The position numbers and the translations under genes were made by a program. Below the pieces are notes generated by a model. That model was not told the origin of the DNA. It made no database searches and worked only from the letters and a program-made list of their open reading frames with translations. 32,201 nucleotides of DNA from positions 1 to 32,201 of the forward strand of contig NZ_WWJT01000351.1 in the NCBI RefSeq assembly GCF_009865385.1, written 5' to 3'. Numbering within the stretch: position 1 is the stretch's first letter; the number at the start of each line of letters is the position of its first letter. Below are positions 30,812-32,201 of the stretch, one piece after another. The DNA comes from Streptomyces sp. SID486 (GTDB lineage: Bacteria > Actinomycetota > Actinomycetes > Streptomycetales > Streptomycetaceae).

Positions 30812-30904
30812 GGCCCCGATTGTCGCAGGTGCCCGGCCGGATACGCCCGCGGATTAACCGGCGGCCGGTCTCACGCCTGCCAACCGGTCTGACACGATGG
30901 ACAC

Positions 30905-31831
30905 ATGCGCGCGCGATACGGAGTTCCCCTGGGGATCGTGGCGGCCGGCGCCGCCGGCCTGGTGTATGCGGCGGGCTTCGAAGCCCGCTCCTTCCGCCTC
31001 CGACGGGTCACCGTGCCCGTCCTGCCCCCGGGCATGGGCCCACTGCGCGTGCTCCAGGTCTCCGACATCCACATGGTGAGCGGCCAGCGCAAGAAGCAGC
31101 GCTGGCTCCAGTCGCTGGCCGGACTGCGCCCCGACTTCGTGATCAACACGGGGGACAACCTGTCGGACCCCGAAGGTGTCCCCGAGGTGCTGGACGCCCT
31201 GGGACCGCTGATGGAGTTCCCGGGCGCGTACGTCTTCGGCTCCAACGACTACTACGGCCCCAAACTGCGCAACCCCGCCCGCTACCTGCTGGAGAAGACG
31301 AGCGGACGCCACGGCCTGAACGGCAACCCGCCGGCGGTCGGCGTGGTCCACAACCCGTGGGAGGACCTGCGGGACGGTTTCGACACGGCGGGCTGGCTGA
31401 ACCTGACCAACACGCGCGGGGTCCTCAAGGTCGAGGGCGTCTCCATCGAGCTGACCGGCCTGGACGACCCGCACATCAAGCGCGATCGCTACGCCCAGGT
31501 GGCGGGCGGCCCGTCGGGCACGTACGACTTCTCCATGGGCGTGGTCCACGCCCCCTACCTGCGCGTCCTCGACTCCTTCACGGCGGACGACTACCCCCTG
31601 GTCCTGGCCGGCCACACCCACGGCGGCCAGCTGTGCATCCCCTTCTACGGCGCCCTGGTCACCAACTGCGACCTCGACACCGACCGCGTGAAGGGCCTGT
31701 CCACGCACAAGGCGGAGGGCCGTACCTCCTACCTGCACGTCTCGGCGGGCTGCGGCACCAACCGCTACACCCCGGTCCGCTTCGCCTGCCCCCCGGAGGC
31801 AACGCTGCTGACGCTGGTGGGCAGGGAGTAG
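30905..31831 (+). CDS. Membrane-anchored calcineurin-like metallophosphoesterase
   Basis: This 308-residue protein starts with a short uncleaved membrane segment (about residues 7-23). The phosphoesterase motifs are in order: VSDIHM, NTGDN, GSNDYYGP (GNH(E/D) with His replaced by Asn-Asp order GSND, as in its actinobacterial relatives), and GHTHGGQ near the end. It should bind two metals and hydrolyse phosphoesters, possibly on the outer face of the membrane; the substrate is unknown and the catalytic His substitution makes activity uncertain. ATG 30905 has CACGAT 6 nt upstream and no Shine-Dalgarno sequence. Rv3683 holds the same place after ponA2 in M. tuberculosis. Confidence 0.9.
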   Translation: MRARYGVPLGIVAAGAAGLVYAAGFEARSFRLRRVTVPVLPPGMGPLRVLQVSDIHMVSGQRKKQRWLQSLAGLRPDFVINTGDNLSDPEGVPEVLDALGPLMEFPGAYVFGSNDYYGPKLRNPARYLLEKTSGRHGLNGNPPAVGVVHNPWEDLRDGFDTAGWLNLTNTRGVLKVEGVSIELTGLDDPHIKRDRYAQVAGGPSGTYDFSMGVVHAPYLRVLDSFTADDYPLVLAGHTHGGQLCIPFYGALVTNCDLDTDRVKGLSTHKAEGRTSYLHVSAGCGTNRYTPVRFACPPEATLLTLVGRE

Positions 31832-32201
31832 GAGCGGGGGCGGGGTCGGCCCCGGGGAAGGGCCGGCGGGGCGGGCCGACACGAGGGGGCCGGGCCGAGG
31901 GGGCTGTGAGGGAAGGCCGGGAGTGGCGGGCCGACGCGAGGCGGCCGGGCCGACGAGGCTGTGAGGGGAAGAGACCGGGAGCGGCGGGTCGACCGAGGCT
32001 GAGGGAGGGCCGGGCCGGCAGGGCTGAGGGAAGGCCGAGGGCCGGCAGGGCTGAGGGCCGGCAGGGGGCCGGCAAGCTGAGGAAGAGCCGGGATCCGGCA
32101 GGTCCGGCAGGTCTGAGGGGAAACTACGGCCGTCCTTGAAAAAGAGAAGCCGAGCCTGCGCCCCACCACGCCACACCACCCGCCCCGCCTCCCCCTCCCC
32201 C
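31832..32201. repeat. Purine-rich degenerate repeats after the metallophosphoesterase gene
   Basis: From 31832 to about 32120 the plus strand is dominated by variants of GCCGGCAGGGCTGAGGG (exact copies at 32014-32030 and 32041-32057) and GAGGCTGTGAGGG. It then changes to a C-rich pyrimidine stretch at the right edge. No gene is recognisable; in M. tuberculosis a tRNA gene follows Rv3683, but none is visible inside this window. Confidence 0.5.

Noticed and set aside
32120..32201. tRNA gene at the right edge, expected from mycobacterial synteny
   Set aside because: No cloverleaf or TTCGA-type arm is visible in the last 80 bases.

Overview
This is a high-GC (about 72% by eye) stretch of a Streptomyces chromosome. 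Nearly every gene has third codon positions dominated by G or C. The gene order can be read directly against the Mycobacterium tuberculosis block Rv3658c-Rv3683. In window order it runs tadB, tadA and ssd, then the 6C RNA, a HAD phosphatase and an Rv3662c-like protein. It continues with acs, a holin-like protein, an EphE-like hydrolase, MarP, a CoA Nudix hydrolase, nth and crp, then a metallo-beta-lactamase, RidA, a DUF4177-like protein and two Get3-like ATPases, and finally a WhiB protein (wblA), a class A penicillin-binding protein and a metallophosphoesterase. This is conserved core genome. I see no phage, insertion sequence, CRISPR array, rRNA or tRNA.

Layout. Positions 9-3228 (minus): the start of a Tad/Flp pilus-type operon (ssd/TadZ, TadA, TadB), each overlapping the next by 4 nt and running off the left edge. 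Positions 3229-3821: a long divergent intergenic region holding a minus-strand 6C small RNA. Positions 3822-6896: a membrane-tailed HAD phosphatase, a divergent degenerate Fic-like protein and a CooC-like ATPase. Positions 6900-12906: a polysaccharide-deacetylase-like lipoprotein, a SulP transporter fused to a beta-carbonic anhydrase, and acetyl-CoA synthetase. Positions 13109-16431: NhaA, a holin-X-like membrane protein overlapping an epoxide-hydrolase-like enzyme, and a 59-residue protein. Positions 16448-19571 (minus): nth, a CoA-type Nudix hydrolase and a MarP-like membrane protease. Positions 19898-21478: crp and a nucleotidyltransferase. Positions 21511-23926 (minus): a DUF4177-like protein, RidA, a Nudix hydrolase and a metallo-beta-lactamase. 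Positions 24033-26377: a pair of ArsA/Get3-like ATPases. Positions 26702-31831: wblA, a class A penicillin-binding protein, a GatB/YqeY-domain protein and a metallophosphoesterase.

How the genes may work together. Several encode global or developmental control (Crp, WblA, 6C RNA, Ssd). Others handle acid, pH or ion stress and the envelope (MarP, NhaA, the bicarbonate-type SulP-CA fusion, the class A PBP), and others central acetate and CoA metabolism (AcsA, CoA Nudix). These links are inferred from families and synteny, not shown by the sequence.

The less ordinary signals lie in the non-coding DNA: the 6C RNA; a perfect 24-bp palindrome over the start codon of the Fic-like gene; paired GGGGA-N6-TCCCC dyads before crp; a Crp-like box before acsA; tandem repeats on both sides of wblA; a tandemly repeated copy of the 3' end of the YqeY gene; and a recurrent TANNNT hexamer 6-8 nt before start codons, suggesting many leaderless mRNAs.
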